The notes under the pieces are model-generated. The model worked only from the letters and a program-made list of their open reading frames with translations. It was not told the DNA's origin and ran no database searches. From Fen-1301 sp963786395 (GTDB lineage: Bacteria > Bacteroidota > Ignavibacteria > Ignavibacteriales > Ignavibacteriaceae), in assembly GCA_963786395.1 (NCBI GenBank), contig CAWAZD010000007.1, forward strand, positions 434,001-498,000: a DNA stretch of 64,000 nt, written 5' to 3'. Below, piece by piece: positions 16,393 to 27,700 of this stretch (position 1 is its first letter; every line of letters starts with the position of its first letter). Made by a program: the position numbers and the translations under genes.

Positions 16393-18354
16393 TTAGAATA
16401 ATTTATAGAAACCTGTAACTGCATTCCAAATGTACTCACCGTATGAAATGAAGATAATAAAAAGAATAAATATCAGGCCGTAAAGTATATAAAACTGGGT
16501 CCTCCCATTCTGAAGAAAATTCAACTTAAGCAAATATTTCCTGAGCCATTTAAGGTTCTTATCAATTAGTAAGAATTCAAGTTTATCATAATTATGAGTA
16601 CTGTACTCTTTTTCTCCGGGGAATATCTCATTAATGGTAATATCGTTTTTATGCAGGCTAAGTAATGGTTCAATTAAATTGGAATATGTTTTAACAAAAG
16701 AACTTGCAGTATATTGCAGCCGGGGATCATTTGTGTTGTAACCACAACCCCAGGTAGGTGAAACAGAATTTATTTTATTTCTTCCGGTCACAATTTTAAT
16801 CCCGTATACCAATAGAATAAGCGTTGTAAGGATTATTCCCAATGAACCTATTTGTGTGAGTATACCTGATTGATATGCAAATACTCCATATGATGGATTA
16901 AGAATACTGGGAACAAATAGTGCCACCGGTCTTTTAAGAAATTGTAGAAATACCTGCGGGAAAAAACCAATAAGTATTATCATTGCTGCCGCCATGTATT
17001 GTGGAATCAGCATCAATCTTGAAACCTCTTTTGGTTCTGTATGAAATTGTTTTCTTTCGTTACCCAGGAAGACTATACCGAAAGCTTTAGTGAAACAAAG
17101 CATGGCAAGCCCGCCTATTACAGCAAGCGCGACAAAAACTGATAACATAAATAATGTGAAGGCAAAACTGTTTGACTTTAGGCTAGTGTACAATCCCGAG
17201 AAAATAAGATATTCCGAAATGAACCCGTTCAATGGCGGTAAGCCGCAAATTGCAAGTGCCGCTATTAAGAACAAACCTGCGGTCTGGGGCATCTTCTTTA
17301 TTAATCCTCCAAGTTGTTCAACTTCAAGAGTATGAGTTTGTTGGTAAACACTCCCGGCTCCATAAAATAAAAGTGATTTGAATAAAGAATGATTCAAAAT
17401 ATGAAGAAGACCCCCGGTAAAACCGGCAACAGCAAGAAAATCATTCTTTAACCCTAATCCAATTGTCCCGATTCCAATTCCAATTCCGATTATCCCTATA
17501 TTTTCAATACTATGATAAGCAAGTAGTTTTTTAAGATTGTGCTGAACTATGGCAAGAATAACCCCATAAAGTCCTGAAACAACAGAAACGAATAATATTA
17601 TTTCTCCTATAACAATGAAATTACTGTTTATTAATAAAAGCATACGTAAAATTCCGTATATGCCAAGTTTAATTATTACACCTGACATCATTCCCGATAT
17701 GTGTGAAGGTGCCGCCGGATGAGCATATGGCAGCCAGGTATGAAACGGAACAAAACCAGCTTTGAATCCAAACCCGATGAAAAGTAAAACAAAAAGTGTT
17801 ATAGCTACTGCATTCGGCAGATGGACGACAAATAATCTGATAGCATTAAAATCATTCGATCCTGTTTGACTCATTACCCAAATAAAAGACACAATTATAA
17901 ATACAACACCTATGTGCGATTGTATGAAAAAATTCAGACCTGCTTTAATTGTATCCTTGCGCCAGTATTCAAATATGATGAGGAGAAAAGATGAGACGGT
18001 CATTATTTCCCATACTATCAGAAAAACTATGAAATTCTGAATGATGCACACAAGTATCATTGAAATGTGAAGAATAAAAAAAAGTATCTGATGAAGTTTA
18101 ATATTTTTGGGTGTGTCATAACTTTTTAGGTATCCTGTTCCGTACAGCACTCCGGTAATAAATGTAAAATTAATTATAAGGATCATCCACGCACTGAGAG
18201 CATCTACCCGGACTGGTATCTGACCAAGAATATAATTACCCGTAAATATTATTTCTATATTTTCGCCCATCAATGCTTTAAAGGCAATAAAGGAGGTTGT
18301 AACTCCTAAAGCTAATGTCAATAAAATAAGTATCAGTCCATTCTTGTCTTTCAT
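16393..18354 (-). CDS. HyfB/NuoL-like antiporter subunit of the Ehr-type complex
   Basis: This 653-residue protein is the first gene of the operon. About 15-16 helices are predicted. The pumping residues are kept: WEIMTVSSF with the TM5 Glu, GFGFKAGFVPFHTWLPYAHP with Lys and His, and KLLAYHSIENIGI. A C-terminal extension carries a CGYN motif (GCGYNTNDPRLQYTASSF) like HyfB and ends in a final helix. Eleven bases separate it from the HyfC-like gene. The upstream 200 bp shows no clear TAnnTTTG promoter. Confidence 0.92.
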   Translation of the reverse strand: MKDKNGLILILLTLALGVTTSFIAFKALMGENIEIIFTGNYILGQIPVRVDALSAWMILIINFTFITGVLYGTGYLKSYDTPKNIKLHQILFFILHISMILVCIIQNFIVFLIVWEIMTVSSFLLIIFEYWRKDTIKAGLNFFIQSHIGVVFIIVSFIWVMSQTGSNDFNAIRLFVVHLPNAVAITLFVLLFIGFGFKAGFVPFHTWLPYAHPAAPSHISGMMSGVIIKLGIYGILRMLLLINSNFIVIGEIILFVSVVSGLYGVILAIVQHNLKKLLAYHSIENIGIIGIGIGIGTIGLGLKNDFLAVAGFTGGLLHILNHSLFKSLLFYGAGSVYQQTHTLEVEQLGGLIKKMPQTAGLFLIAALAICGLPPLNGFISEYLIFSGLYTSLKSNSFAFTLFMLSVFVALAVIGGLAMLCFTKAFGIVFLGNERKQFHTEPKEVSRLMLIPQYMAAAMIILIGFFPQVFLQFLKRPVALFVPSILNPSYGVFAYQSGILTQIGSLGIILTTLILLVYGIKIVTGRNKINSVSPTWGCGYNTNDPRLQYTASSFVKTYSNLIEPLLSLHKNDITINEIFPGEKEYSTHNYDKLEFLLIDKNLKWLRKYLLKLNFLQNGRTQFYILYGLIFILFIIFISYGEYIWNAVTGFYKLF

Positions 18355-18503
18355 ATCAAAAAAGCAATAATAACATCATTCACTAAGTTTATGGATTTTA
18401 TAATATTAGTATGTTTTAATTTTAAGAAATAAAGTTACATAAATCTTAAAACTTTTACACTGTAATATGCAGACTATAAACCAAACAATCATTCTTTAAA
18501 ACA

Positions 18504-18531
18504 AAACAGGCGGGTTTAACCCCGCCTGTTT
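18504..18531 (-). terminator. Rho-independent terminator after the thioester/T9SS gene
   Basis: AAACAGGCGGG (18504-18514) pairs perfectly with CCCGCCTGTTT (18521-18531) around a six-base loop. On the minus strand the stem is followed by a T-rich TGTTTTAAAG. It lies 23 bp beyond the stop codon at 18554. Confidence 0.85.
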
Positions 18532-18553
18532 GAATTAACCTTTTATTAAAGAC

Positions 18554-21500
18554 TTATTTAACCATTGTCATTTTTCTTGTTTCAATATTATTACCCGCGT
18601 GAATACGGTACAAGTAAATACCTGATGAAACTGTTACACCATCATTATTCCTGCCATTCCATTGTGCGGAATATGTTCCGGCATTTTTTTCTTCATTAAC
18701 AAGATTCCTTACTTCCTTACCCATTATGTCATAAATCTTTATTGTAACCTTTTCAGAGCTCGGCAGAGCATATCTGATTACAGTTGTGGGATTAAACGGA
18801 TTAGGGAAATTCTGATCGAGACTGAATTTATCAGGCAATATTCCATTATTGTTTATTCCTGTCAAACCGTTCACAATTGCAATATCTCTTACTTCAAAAT
18901 TGAAAGCAGAAGTTCCTGTGTTTAGAGTCTTATCTAATATAAATCCAATATATTTAATTTTTGAAGCATCAAATTGAATTTGGCTTCCGAATCTCTGGTT
19001 AAAATTACTAAACTTTAATGTGAAGGTCTGCTGTGTTGATGTTAAATCAATAGTTTTTATAAAGTAATTGAAATTTTGAATGCCGTCCATATCAATAAAC
19101 ACTTGAACTTTATTGATTCCTAATGCCTTGAAAGTTACTCCAGTAAAACCTGATAAATCATATATAGAGGCACTTGCGTTCAATGATCTTACAACTGAAA
19201 TCCAGTCATTCAAATCACCTGACATATTAACGCCACCAGCAAGGACTAAAGATCCTGCAGGGAATTGATTTGGATCTGACTGGGGATAACCGCTTGTATT
19301 AAATGCAGTAACTGAACTGCTGGCTCCGTTCATAAAAGTATAAGCACCACCGCTAATAAATACTTCGTCTCTAAATCCCTGTGCCTGAGTCAAATAAACC
19401 TGAGCATCTGAGACAACTCCTGAATTTAAGACAACAGATGATTCACCTGCTTTAATTGTAATATTTTGAACAGTCTGGGATTGATCTCCACCCTGAGAAA
19501 CTCTGTACAGGGTTTTAAATGATGTCTGACATGTTGAAGCAGTATTTACAAGATTAAGATGAATTTTGCCGTCATGAGTATAAGTTGCAGCTTTGACATA
19601 AACAACCGGATTTACCTGAGTGTTATTCATATATGTTAAAGGTTTTACAGCTGAAGCTGCAGAAAGTATGTTCTCCACCATAGATATGGTTGAGGAAATT
19701 GAACTACTCCAAACCTGAAAATTGTAAACTGACAGGGTATTATTAGGAGCTATATATTCATCATATGTCCATTTGTTTTCAACACTGAATCCTGAAGAGG
19801 TTTCATATAAGCAGAAAGAAATAGCATAGTCAGTAGTTCCTGGTTTGGTAATCTTTGATGAATAAAACTGCCTGCCATTTATATTAACAAGATCCAATGA
19901 GGATACCTGAGCACCGGCGAGCCGGTCGCATACTGATTTGAAATGATCATAGATATATGGGGCCGTGGTTATTGTGGAGAATATACTTGCGACTCTTCTC
20001 TGGCCTACTTCAGTCGAAGCAATATAATCGGCAGCATATGCAGAAACTGCATTTGAAATACCAAGTATATCGAAAGGAGTAGTTTCAATTGCAGTGGAAT
20101 TGAATGGACCGATCTTCGGAATTAAATTTTGCAGTCCCATTGAACCGGTAATATTATTCGGTTTGGTTTTTGGTAAAATTCGTGTAGTCTGTCCATTTTC
20201 AATTTTAAGAAGTCTCTTTAATAATAGTTCTGACATATTTGCATTAGATTCAACACCAGCATCATTTCCACCACTTGTTGTATCGTGAAGATCAAGGTCG
20301 GAAGCAGAAGTAGTATAATTCCTGCCATAAAAATCAGTACCTGCAAAATATGCAACATTCAAATAGTTGGGTTTATTTCCGGAAACAAGAGCAGTCAATG
20401 TTACATGTCCGGAAGTAGCTGTATCAACGTTTCCAATCTGGAAAGTTACAACTGAGTTGCTTGTTTCGCCGCATGAAACAGCGCCGGTGCAAGAGATATA
20501 ACTCAACCCGGAAGGAAGTGTGTCAGTAATGGTTACACTGTGAAGTGATACATGACCAGTATTTGCAAAATTAATTGAATAGGTAATAGTTGAACCACTG
20601 TCAGCCATAAATACTCTGCCATCGTCTTTAATAAGCGATACAACTGATAATTCTGGTATATAAATACCTGCATCCCATTTGTCCTGATGTTCATTAACGG
20701 CAAGTGTAAAACATTCTGTTTTACCATCACTACCTGCATCTGAATCTAAATTCTCGTTGTTTCCTGATTTAGCAGGGCTGAATCTATAATTAACAGGAAG
20801 ATCAAATTTCACATAATAATTCCCGGATGCCAGGCTGTCGAAATGATATATACCATTATTATCTGTAAAAGTACTTGATAACATTATTCCGCTGCAATCA
20901 TATAAATGTACATTAACATTTGCCGCACCGGTTTCATTGCTGTCCTGTATTCCATTTCTATTATCATCACACCATACCCGGTCGCCTATTGAAGCAAGAC
21001 GCAGATTTTTCCAATTAATACTTGTTGTGGCTTCCTTTAAAGAAATGGTGGGAGTAGCAAGTACAAGCTTCTGAAAATTTTCAGGTTGTAATGAATGGAC
21101 ATATCTCGTACCCTGAGGAATGGTTACGTTTGCAATTGCCTTAATTAAAGAAGTTGGGTCAGTTCCGGGTATTAAAGATATAACCGGAGTTTTACCGTCA
21201 TTTCCAGTTACAACTGTAATTGTACTCAATGTTCCTGAAGAACTTGTTAATGTTACCTGTACGTTGGAAAGAGGGTTGTTATTATGATCAAGGGCGGTTA
21301 CATAAAATTCAGCGGTAGTACCTGTTTGTATTATCTGGTCCAAAGGTGTTATTACTAAAGTTTCAACCGGCATTGTATTTCCGGCATTTAAGTTAGCATC
21401 ATCAATAATCTGGTTAGCTCTTGTTTGAATATCCTGATTATCAACTAAGGTTGACACATCAACAGAATCACTAAAATGCCATATTGCAAACTGGACTGCG

Positions 21501-21937
21501 GCTGCTTCCCTTTCCTCAGCTGAAAGTGATCCGGAATATGGGAAAGAATTCAAGGGATAATATTTATTTAAAATGTAAGTGATTTTTGAGGAGGTATTGC
21601 CGGAATCAGTGTAAGTATGCGGCTGATCCGGTGTATAAAATGCTAATTCATGAGCAATATCGACACAATAGAATTTACAACTGTTTCCATTTACATCTCC
21701 ACTAAAAGTTCCGGCATAAACATTTAACTGAGTTCCGGTATAGGGACTGGTAAAGAGTACAGCCACAACTTTATCTATACTATTAACCTTTGCTGTGGTT
21801 AAACCTTGCAATTTATTTCCGTTGAAAAAACTAGCCGGATAAAATTTAGTTTTCGAATTACCTATCCCGGCAGCGGTAATGGAGTTTATAGAAAAAAGTA
21901 ATAATGCAATTCCTAGAATTAGTCGATTAATGGACAT
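18554..21937 (-). CDS. Large secreted protein: thioester domain, SdrD_B-like and DUF11 domains, type IX sorting domain
   Basis: This is a 1127-residue exported surface or released protein with a signal peptide at 1-22. Residues about 45-180 look like a thioester (TQXA/TED) domain: C91 in FYCVDIAHE and Q149 in AVQFAIWHF are the expected Cys and Gln of an internal thioester. Next come a bacterial Ig-like segment (about 190-300), an SdrD_B-like domain (about 315-425, IGDRVWCDDNRNGIQD) and a DUF11 repeat (about 430-550, ITDTLPSGLSYISCTG). A long region of unknown fold follows, then a CIA30-like beta domain (about 905-1025). The last 90 residues are a type IX secretion sorting domain (DQNFPNPFNPTTVIRYALP, SGIYLYRIHAG). 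A role in covalent attachment to surfaces is inferred from Gram-positive thioester adhesins. Confidence 0.85.
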   Translation of the reverse strand: MSINRLILGIALLLFSINSITAAGIGNSKTKFYPASFFNGNKLQGLTTAKVNSIDKVVAVLFTSPYTGTQLNVYAGTFSGDVNGNSCKFYCVDIAHELAFYTPDQPHTYTDSGNTSSKITYILNKYYPLNSFPYSGSLSAEEREAAAVQFAIWHFSDSVDVSTLVDNQDIQTRANQIIDDANLNAGNTMPVETLVITPLDQIIQTGTTAEFYVTALDHNNNPLSNVQVTLTSSSGTLSTITVVTGNDGKTPVISLIPGTDPTSLIKAIANVTIPQGTRYVHSLQPENFQKLVLATPTISLKEATTSINWKNLRLASIGDRVWCDDNRNGIQDSNETGAANVNVHLYDCSGIMLSSTFTDNNGIYHFDSLASGNYYVKFDLPVNYRFSPAKSGNNENLDSDAGSDGKTECFTLAVNEHQDKWDAGIYIPELSVVSLIKDDGRVFMADSGSTITYSINFANTGHVSLHSVTITDTLPSGLSYISCTGAVSCGETSNSVVTFQIGNVDTATSGHVTLTALVSGNKPNYLNVAYFAGTDFYGRNYTTSASDLDLHDTTSGGNDAGVESNANMSELLLKRLLKIENGQTTRILPKTKPNNITGSMGLQNLIPKIGPFNSTAIETTPFDILGISNAVSAYAADYIASTEVGQRRVASIFSTITTAPYIYDHFKSVCDRLAGAQVSSLDLVNINGRQFYSSKITKPGTTDYAISFCLYETSSGFSVENKWTYDEYIAPNNTLSVYNFQVWSSSISSTISMVENILSAASAVKPLTYMNNTQVNPVVYVKAATYTHDGKIHLNLVNTASTCQTSFKTLYRVSQGGDQSQTVQNITIKAGESSVVLNSGVVSDAQVYLTQAQGFRDEVFISGGAYTFMNGASSSVTAFNTSGYPQSDPNQFPAGSLVLAGGVNMSGDLNDWISVVRSLNASASIYDLSGFTGVTFKALGINKVQVFIDMDGIQNFNYFIKTIDLTSTQQTFTLKFSNFNQRFGSQIQFDASKIKYIGFILDKTLNTGTSAFNFEVRDIAIVNGLTGINNNGILPDKFSLDQNFPNPFNPTTVIRYALPSSEKVTIKIYDIMGKEVRNLVNEEKNAGTYSAQWNGRNNDGVTVSSGIYLYRIHAGNNIETRKMTMVK

Positions 21938-22209
21938 AATTAGCCTCTGATTAATATTAAGGTTATTCTAAACTCAAACGAGATGCCAAAAAAAAGACGT
22001 AATTTGGTATTTTTAAGATAACTGATATACTATAAGTGCCTTATTTTGAGATAATGTATTGTTTTATCTTACACCTATTCTGTGCTGCTTTATTCTTAAA
22101 TCCACTTAAAATGATATGAATCAAAATCCGAATGCTTGAATAAGCGTAGTTTAATGTCTTTATAAAATCAAAAATTATTTAAAAGACAATCAAAATTTTA
22201 GACTATTCT

Positions 22210-23523
22210 ATGAACAATGTTTTTTATCTGCTTTTACTAATTCTATTATACAGCAGATCCGTGTTTTCACAAAGTTCCGATACTTTAATGAGCAAGGGAA
22301 CGCTGAAAGATTGTATCGAATACGCACTGACTCATCAACCGGAAATCCAGCAGTCATTGATAGATGAACAGATAACAAACCATGAAATTAACAGCAAACT
22401 TGCTGATTGGTTTCCCCAGTTAAATTTTAATATGAATCTGATTCACAATTATAAATTGCCTGTATCAATTGTGGGTGGCGCCCCTGTAGTGACTGGCTTG
22501 CTTAATACTTCTGCTGCTCAGTTCTCTTTAACACAAACTATTTTTGACAGAGATGTTTTTCTTGCTGCAAGTACTTCTAAAGATATACGCAACCTGATGA
22601 AACAGAAAACGACTTTTAGCAAAATAAATATTGTTACTACTGTAAGTAAAGCTTTTTATTTTGTCCTCTTCACGCAAGAACAAATTGCACTGCTTGATGA
22701 AGATGTTTTACGCTTGCAACAAAGTTTGAAAGATACTTATAATCAATATAAAGGTGGTATAGTCGATAAAACTGATTATAAACGGGCTACAATTGCACTT
22801 AATAATACCCTGGCTGAGAAAAAACAGTTCGAAGAACTACTTAAATCAAGATACGCATTTATGAAAGCACAGATGGGTTATCCCTCTAATGCTAAACTGG
22901 ATCTTGAATTTGACACTACTAAAATGCAAAGCGAGGCTTTCATTGATACTAATTTGATTTTAAATTATGATAACAGAATTGAATATCAGCTTCTCCAGTC
23001 GCAAATTCGCCTTCAGCAGGCAAATCTTAGTTATTATGATTTAAGTTTTGTCCCTTCTCTTTCAGCATTCGGTAATTATATTTTGTTCTATCAGAATGAC
23101 CGGTTGTCACAATTATATAATCAGAATTATACAAATTCCAATATAGGACTCCAACTTTCATTTCCCATTCTCCAGGGAGGAAAACGTATACAGGAAATTG
23201 AACAGGCTAGTCTTGAATTAGATCGTACTAATTATGATATTATCTCTCTAAAGGACTCTTTAAATACAGAATATATAACCGCAATGGGAGAGTATAAAAG
23301 CAATCTGAATGATTATACTTTACTGAAAGAAAGCCTTAGTCTTGCAAAAGATGTTTATAATACAATTCAGCTTCAATACAAATCAGGAATTAAAACATAT
23401 TTGGATGTTATAACTGCTGAAACTGATTTACGAACTACACAGGCTAATTATAATAATTCGCTTTTCCAATTGCTCAGCAGTAAACTGGATGTTCAGCGGG
23501 CTCTTGGGATTATTCAATATTGA
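22210..23523 (+). CDS. TolC-like outer membrane efflux channel
   Basis: This 437-residue TolC-family protein has a signal peptide (about 1-20) and two OEP repeats. They are marked by DCIEYALTHQPEIQQS at the start and QLQYKSGIKTYLDVITAETDL near the end. It forms the outer-membrane duct of the tripartite pump with the next two genes, 20 bp and 19 bp apart. No regulator gene adjoins the operon. The 270-bp gap upstream holds no recognisable promoter, only AT-rich sequence. Confidence 0.94.
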   Translation: MNNVFYLLLLILLYSRSVFSQSSDTLMSKGTLKDCIEYALTHQPEIQQSLIDEQITNHEINSKLADWFPQLNFNMNLIHNYKLPVSIVGGAPVVTGLLNTSAAQFSLTQTIFDRDVFLAASTSKDIRNLMKQKTTFSKINIVTTVSKAFYFVLFTQEQIALLDEDVLRLQQSLKDTYNQYKGGIVDKTDYKRATIALNNTLAEKKQFEELLKSRYAFMKAQMGYPSNAKLDLEFDTTKMQSEAFIDTNLILNYDNRIEYQLLQSQIRLQQANLSYYDLSFVPSLSAFGNYILFYQNDRLSQLYNQNYTNSNIGLQLSFPILQGGKRIQEIEQASLELDRTNYDIISLKDSLNTEYITAMGEYKSNLNDYTLLKESLSLAKDVYNTIQLQYKSGIKTYLDVITAETDLRTTQANYNNSLFQLLSSKLDVQRALGIIQY

Positions 23524-23543
23524 TAAACAGGAGATATTACAAA

Positions 23544-24692
23544 ATGAAAAAGTATATTTATTTATTCGTAATAGCAGCTGCTATCTCTGTTTCAGAAATA
23601 GCTTGCAGCAGTAACAATGCACAGCAAAAGCCGGTAAATACAGCTGTCCCGGTTTCAGTTTATAAAATTGTACCGGAAACTGCAACTTATTTTGATAGTT
23701 ATCCGGCAACCGTAATTCCCTTAAATCAAGTAGAACTAAGACCCGAAGTTTCCGGTTATATCTCGGATATATTTTTCAAAGATGGGCAGCATGTATCCAA
23801 AGGTATGAAACTGTATGGGATTGATCAGCGACAATACAAAGCCGCATACGATCAGGCAATTGCTAACCTTAATGTGGCAAAAGCAAACCTCTTCAAAGCT
23901 CAACAGGATTATGAACGGTACAATGAATTATCTAAAAATGATGCTATTGCAAGACAGGTGCTTGAACATTCTGAATCTGATTTGCAATCCGCTAAAATGC
24001 AGGTACAGGCTGCGGAAAGCAATGTGAAGGTTGTTGAAACAAATTTCAGGTATGCCGTCATTTCTTCTCCATTCAATGGAACAATCGGTATTTCAAATGT
24101 TAAGTTAGGATCATCAGTTACAGCAGGACAGACTTTATTAAATACTGTCTCTTCTGATAATCCTATGGCTGTTGACTTTTCATTGGATGAAAAACAAATA
24201 AATCGCTTCACTGAGCTTCTTGGTAAAAAACAAACTCGCGGTGATTCTACATTTACACTTGTTCTTCCGGACCAAACAATTTATCCTTACCCCGGACAAA
24301 TAAGTTTACTCGATCGTGCTGTTGACCCTCAGACTGGAACAATCCGCGCAAGGCTTGTATTCCCCGATCCAAAAAATGTTTTAAGGGCTGGACTTACTTG
24401 TAATGTTAGAGTGCAGAATAAAAACACATCAGGTAGTATTCTTATCCCCTATAAAGCTGTTGTTGAACAATTGGGAGAATATTTCGCATTTGTTGTCGTA
24501 AATGGAAATAAAGTTTCTCAACATAAGATAACCCTGGGTAATCAGGTTAATGATAAAATAATTGTAAGAACCGGCCTGCAGATAGGAGACGAGATAGTTA
24601 CAGATGGAACTCAGAAACTCAGAGATAATTCTGTCATTGCATTAAATTCTCCGGGAAACAAAAAAGGCCCCGGCACTTCTAAGGGATATTAA
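23544..24692 (+). CDS. RND efflux membrane-fusion (periplasmic adaptor) lipoprotein
   Basis: This is an HlyD/AcrA-type adaptor. The start ATG 23544 follows AGGAG at 23529-23533. A TTG at 23520 would overlap the preceding gene. The signal peptide ends in SEIACSS, a lipobox-like site with Cys near residue 21. The lipoyl/barrel-sandwich halves are visible (VELRPEVSGYISDIFFKDGQHV and YAVISSPFNGTIGISNVKLG), flanking the alpha hairpin (DYERYNELSKNDAIARQVLEH). The C-terminal beta-barrel and membrane-proximal parts follow. It links the TolC-like channel to the RND pump. Confidence 0.94.
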   Translation: MKKYIYLFVIAAAISVSEIACSSNNAQQKPVNTAVPVSVYKIVPETATYFDSYPATVIPLNQVELRPEVSGYISDIFFKDGQHVSKGMKLYGIDQRQYKAAYDQAIANLNVAKANLFKAQQDYERYNELSKNDAIARQVLEHSESDLQSAKMQVQAAESNVKVVETNFRYAVISSPFNGTIGISNVKLGSSVTAGQTLLNTVSSDNPMAVDFSLDEKQINRFTELLGKKQTRGDSTFTLVLPDQTIYPYPGQISLLDRAVDPQTGTIRARLVFPDPKNVLRAGLTCNVRVQNKNTSGSILIPYKAVVEQLGEYFAFVVVNGNKVSQHKITLGNQVNDKIIVRTGLQIGDEIVTDGTQKLRDNSVIALNSPGNKKGPGTSKGY

Positions 24693-24711
24693 TTCCCTGT
24701 AAGGAAAAGAT

Positions 24712-27700
24712 ATGATTGCTAATTTATTTATTCAGCGCCCAGTTACAGCTATTGTAATTTCTATTGTGATTGTTTTGGTTGGAACAATTTCAATAGTAAA
24801 TCTGCCTATTAGTCAGTATCCGGATATTACCCCACCGACTGTTCAGATTTCAAGTGTTTATAATGGTGCGGATGCTACGACTGTCGAGCAGACCGTTACC
24901 ACTCCAATTGAATCTCAGGTAAACGGAACTCCTGGAATGGCTTATATGCAAAGCAATAGTACAAGTGATGGACGCACTACAATTAATGTAACTTTGAATG
25001 TCGGAACAAATCCAGATATAGCTGCTCTTGACATTCAAAATAGAGTTGGCATAGCAACACCTTTACTTCCAGACAATGTTAAACGTTTAGGAATTACAAC
25101 CAGAAAAAGAAGCCCAAGTATCCTTTTGCTGGTTGCAATGTATTCTCCGAAAGGTACACACGATATTCAGTTTCTCGATAATTTTACCAATATTTTTGTA
25201 AGGGATGCACTGTTGAGAGTCCCCGGTGTAGGAGATATATTCACTCGTGCAGATGATTTTAGTATGCGCGTTTGGCTTGCACCTGATAAATTAGCCCAGC
25301 TAAACCTTACGGCTGATGATGTAGTAAATGCCTTATCTGAACAAAACTTACAAATTGCCGCTGGTTCTGTTGGAGCTCCTCCACAAAATAAATCGCAGGC
25401 TTTTGAATATACTGTATTTACAAATAGCAGGCTTTCATCTATAGAACAATTCAAAAAAATAATAGTACGTGCAAACACCCAACAAGGTTCTGAAGTCTAT
25501 TTAAGTGACGTTGCAAGGGTTGAACTTGGTAAATTCAGCTATTCAAACAACTCTTTTGTTGATGGTATGAAGGCATCTTATTTACTTATTTTCCAGGCTC
25601 CGGGCAGCAATGCATTGGATGTTGCCAACGGTATTTACAAAACCATGGATCAATTAAAGCAATCATTTCCAAAAGATGTCGATTACATGGTACCGTTTGA
25701 ATCAGTTTCTGTAGTTAAGGTTTCAATTCATGAAGTGGTTTTGACTTTAATTCAGGCATTAGCTCTTGTATTGCTTGTTGTTTTCGTATTCCTCCAAAGC
25801 TGGCGCGCAACTTTAATTCCAATACTTGCTATTCCAGTTTCAATAATAGGGACATTCACTTTTTTTAATTTGTTTAATTTTACTATTAATACACTAACTA
25901 TGTTCGGATTTGTGCTTGCAATCGGCATCGTTGTCGATGACGCAATTATAGTTGTAGAAGCAGTCCAACATTATATTGATGAACAGAAACTGTCTCCCAA
26001 AGATGCCACTATTCATGCAATGAAAGATATTTCGGGACCTGTTGTAGCTATTGCACTTATACTTGCGGCAGTTTTTATTCCTGTAGGTTTTATTCCCGGA
26101 ATAGTTGGAAAGTTATATCAACAGTTTGCAATCACCATTGCAATTTCAGTACTAATTTCAGCATTTGTGGCACTATCACTTACTCCCGCATTATGTCTTC
26201 TGCTTTTAAAACCATCTGATATGAGCAGGAAACCTAAAGTACTCGGTAAAATCTTTAACAAATTCAATGTGTGGTTCAAAAAACAAACCGAATCATTTTC
26301 AGTAACAGTTAATAAAGGTATAAAATCTGCTAAGTATATATTAATAATTCTTCTTGTGGTATATATTGGAACTGGCATTTTATTCAAAAATAAAGCTACG
26401 GGTTTTATTCCATTAGAGGACGAAGGTCGTGTCTATGTGACATTCGAATTGCCTGAAGCATCTTCAACAACAAGGAGTGTTGATGTAATTGATACAATGA
26501 TGAACATACTCAGTAAGACACCCGGAATAGCACATTTTGCAGCATTGGCTGGTTTGAACGTTGTTACTTTCGCAACAAAATCAAATAGTGGTACTGTCTT
26601 TATATTATTAAAACCATGGGATGAAAGAACAGATAAATCACTTCAGCTAAATTCAATCATTGCAACTTTGCAGCAAAAATTTTCGGCAATTAAAAGTGCA
26701 AATGTTCTTGTTGTATCTCCACCAGCTATACCTGGATTAGGTGCTACGGGTGGTTTTACATTTGAACTGCAACAGCGTGAAAGCACAGATTCAATAAAGC
26801 AATTTGAAAATGTTATACAGTCATTTGTAATCGCCGCTAATAAACGCAAAGAACTTAGTAGGGTTTTTTCCTTCTTTACCGCTAAGACCCCAGGTTATCA
26901 GGTTGATGTAGACAGGGAAAAATGCAAGAAACTTGGTTTGTCTATCGCAGATGTGTTTAATACTTTACAAACAGATTTAGGCAGCCAATATGTAAATGAT
27001 TTTACTATTTATGGCAGGAATTTTCATGTTGTTGCTCAGGCTGACACCACATACCGCAGTACTATTCAGGATTTATCCCGATATTATATTAAAAATCAGG
27101 CAGGAAACCTGATTCCGTTAAGCACTTTAATTAGCTTCCATGTTACTGAAAGTGCGCCTCTTATTTCTCATTTCAATATGTTTCGGACAGCAGAATTAAA
27201 TGGAAGTGCAGCTCCCGGATACAGCAGTGGAGACGCAATTAATGCTATGCGTCAAGTAGCAGCTCAAGTTTTGCCTTCAGGTTACAATTATGAGTTTGCA
27301 GGTTTAAGCCGTGAAGAGATAAATGCCGGCAACAGTACCCTTGCAATTTTTGCACTCTCTTTAGTGTTTGTGTTTTTATTTTTAACCGCTTTATATGAAA
27401 GTTGGTCAGTCCCTTTCTCTGTTTTACTTGCAGTTCCAATTGGTGCATTCGGCGCTATATTAACTCTTACCTTTATACCAAGTTTAAACAACAACGTATA
27501 TGCTCAAATAGGGTTAATAACACTTATAGGGCTTGCTGCCAAAAATGCAATTCTTATCGTAGAGTTTGCAAAAGAAAGAGTTGACAGAGGGATGGAAATT
27601 ACCAGCGCAACTATTGAAGCCGTGAAGCTGCGCCTGCGCCCGATCATTATGACCTCTATGGCTTTTATATTCGGAGTTTCACCCCTTGCTCTTGCAACAG

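Noticed and set aside
24850..27494. Several antisense frames inside the RND permease
   Set aside because: All are shadows of a full-length AcrB-like gene.
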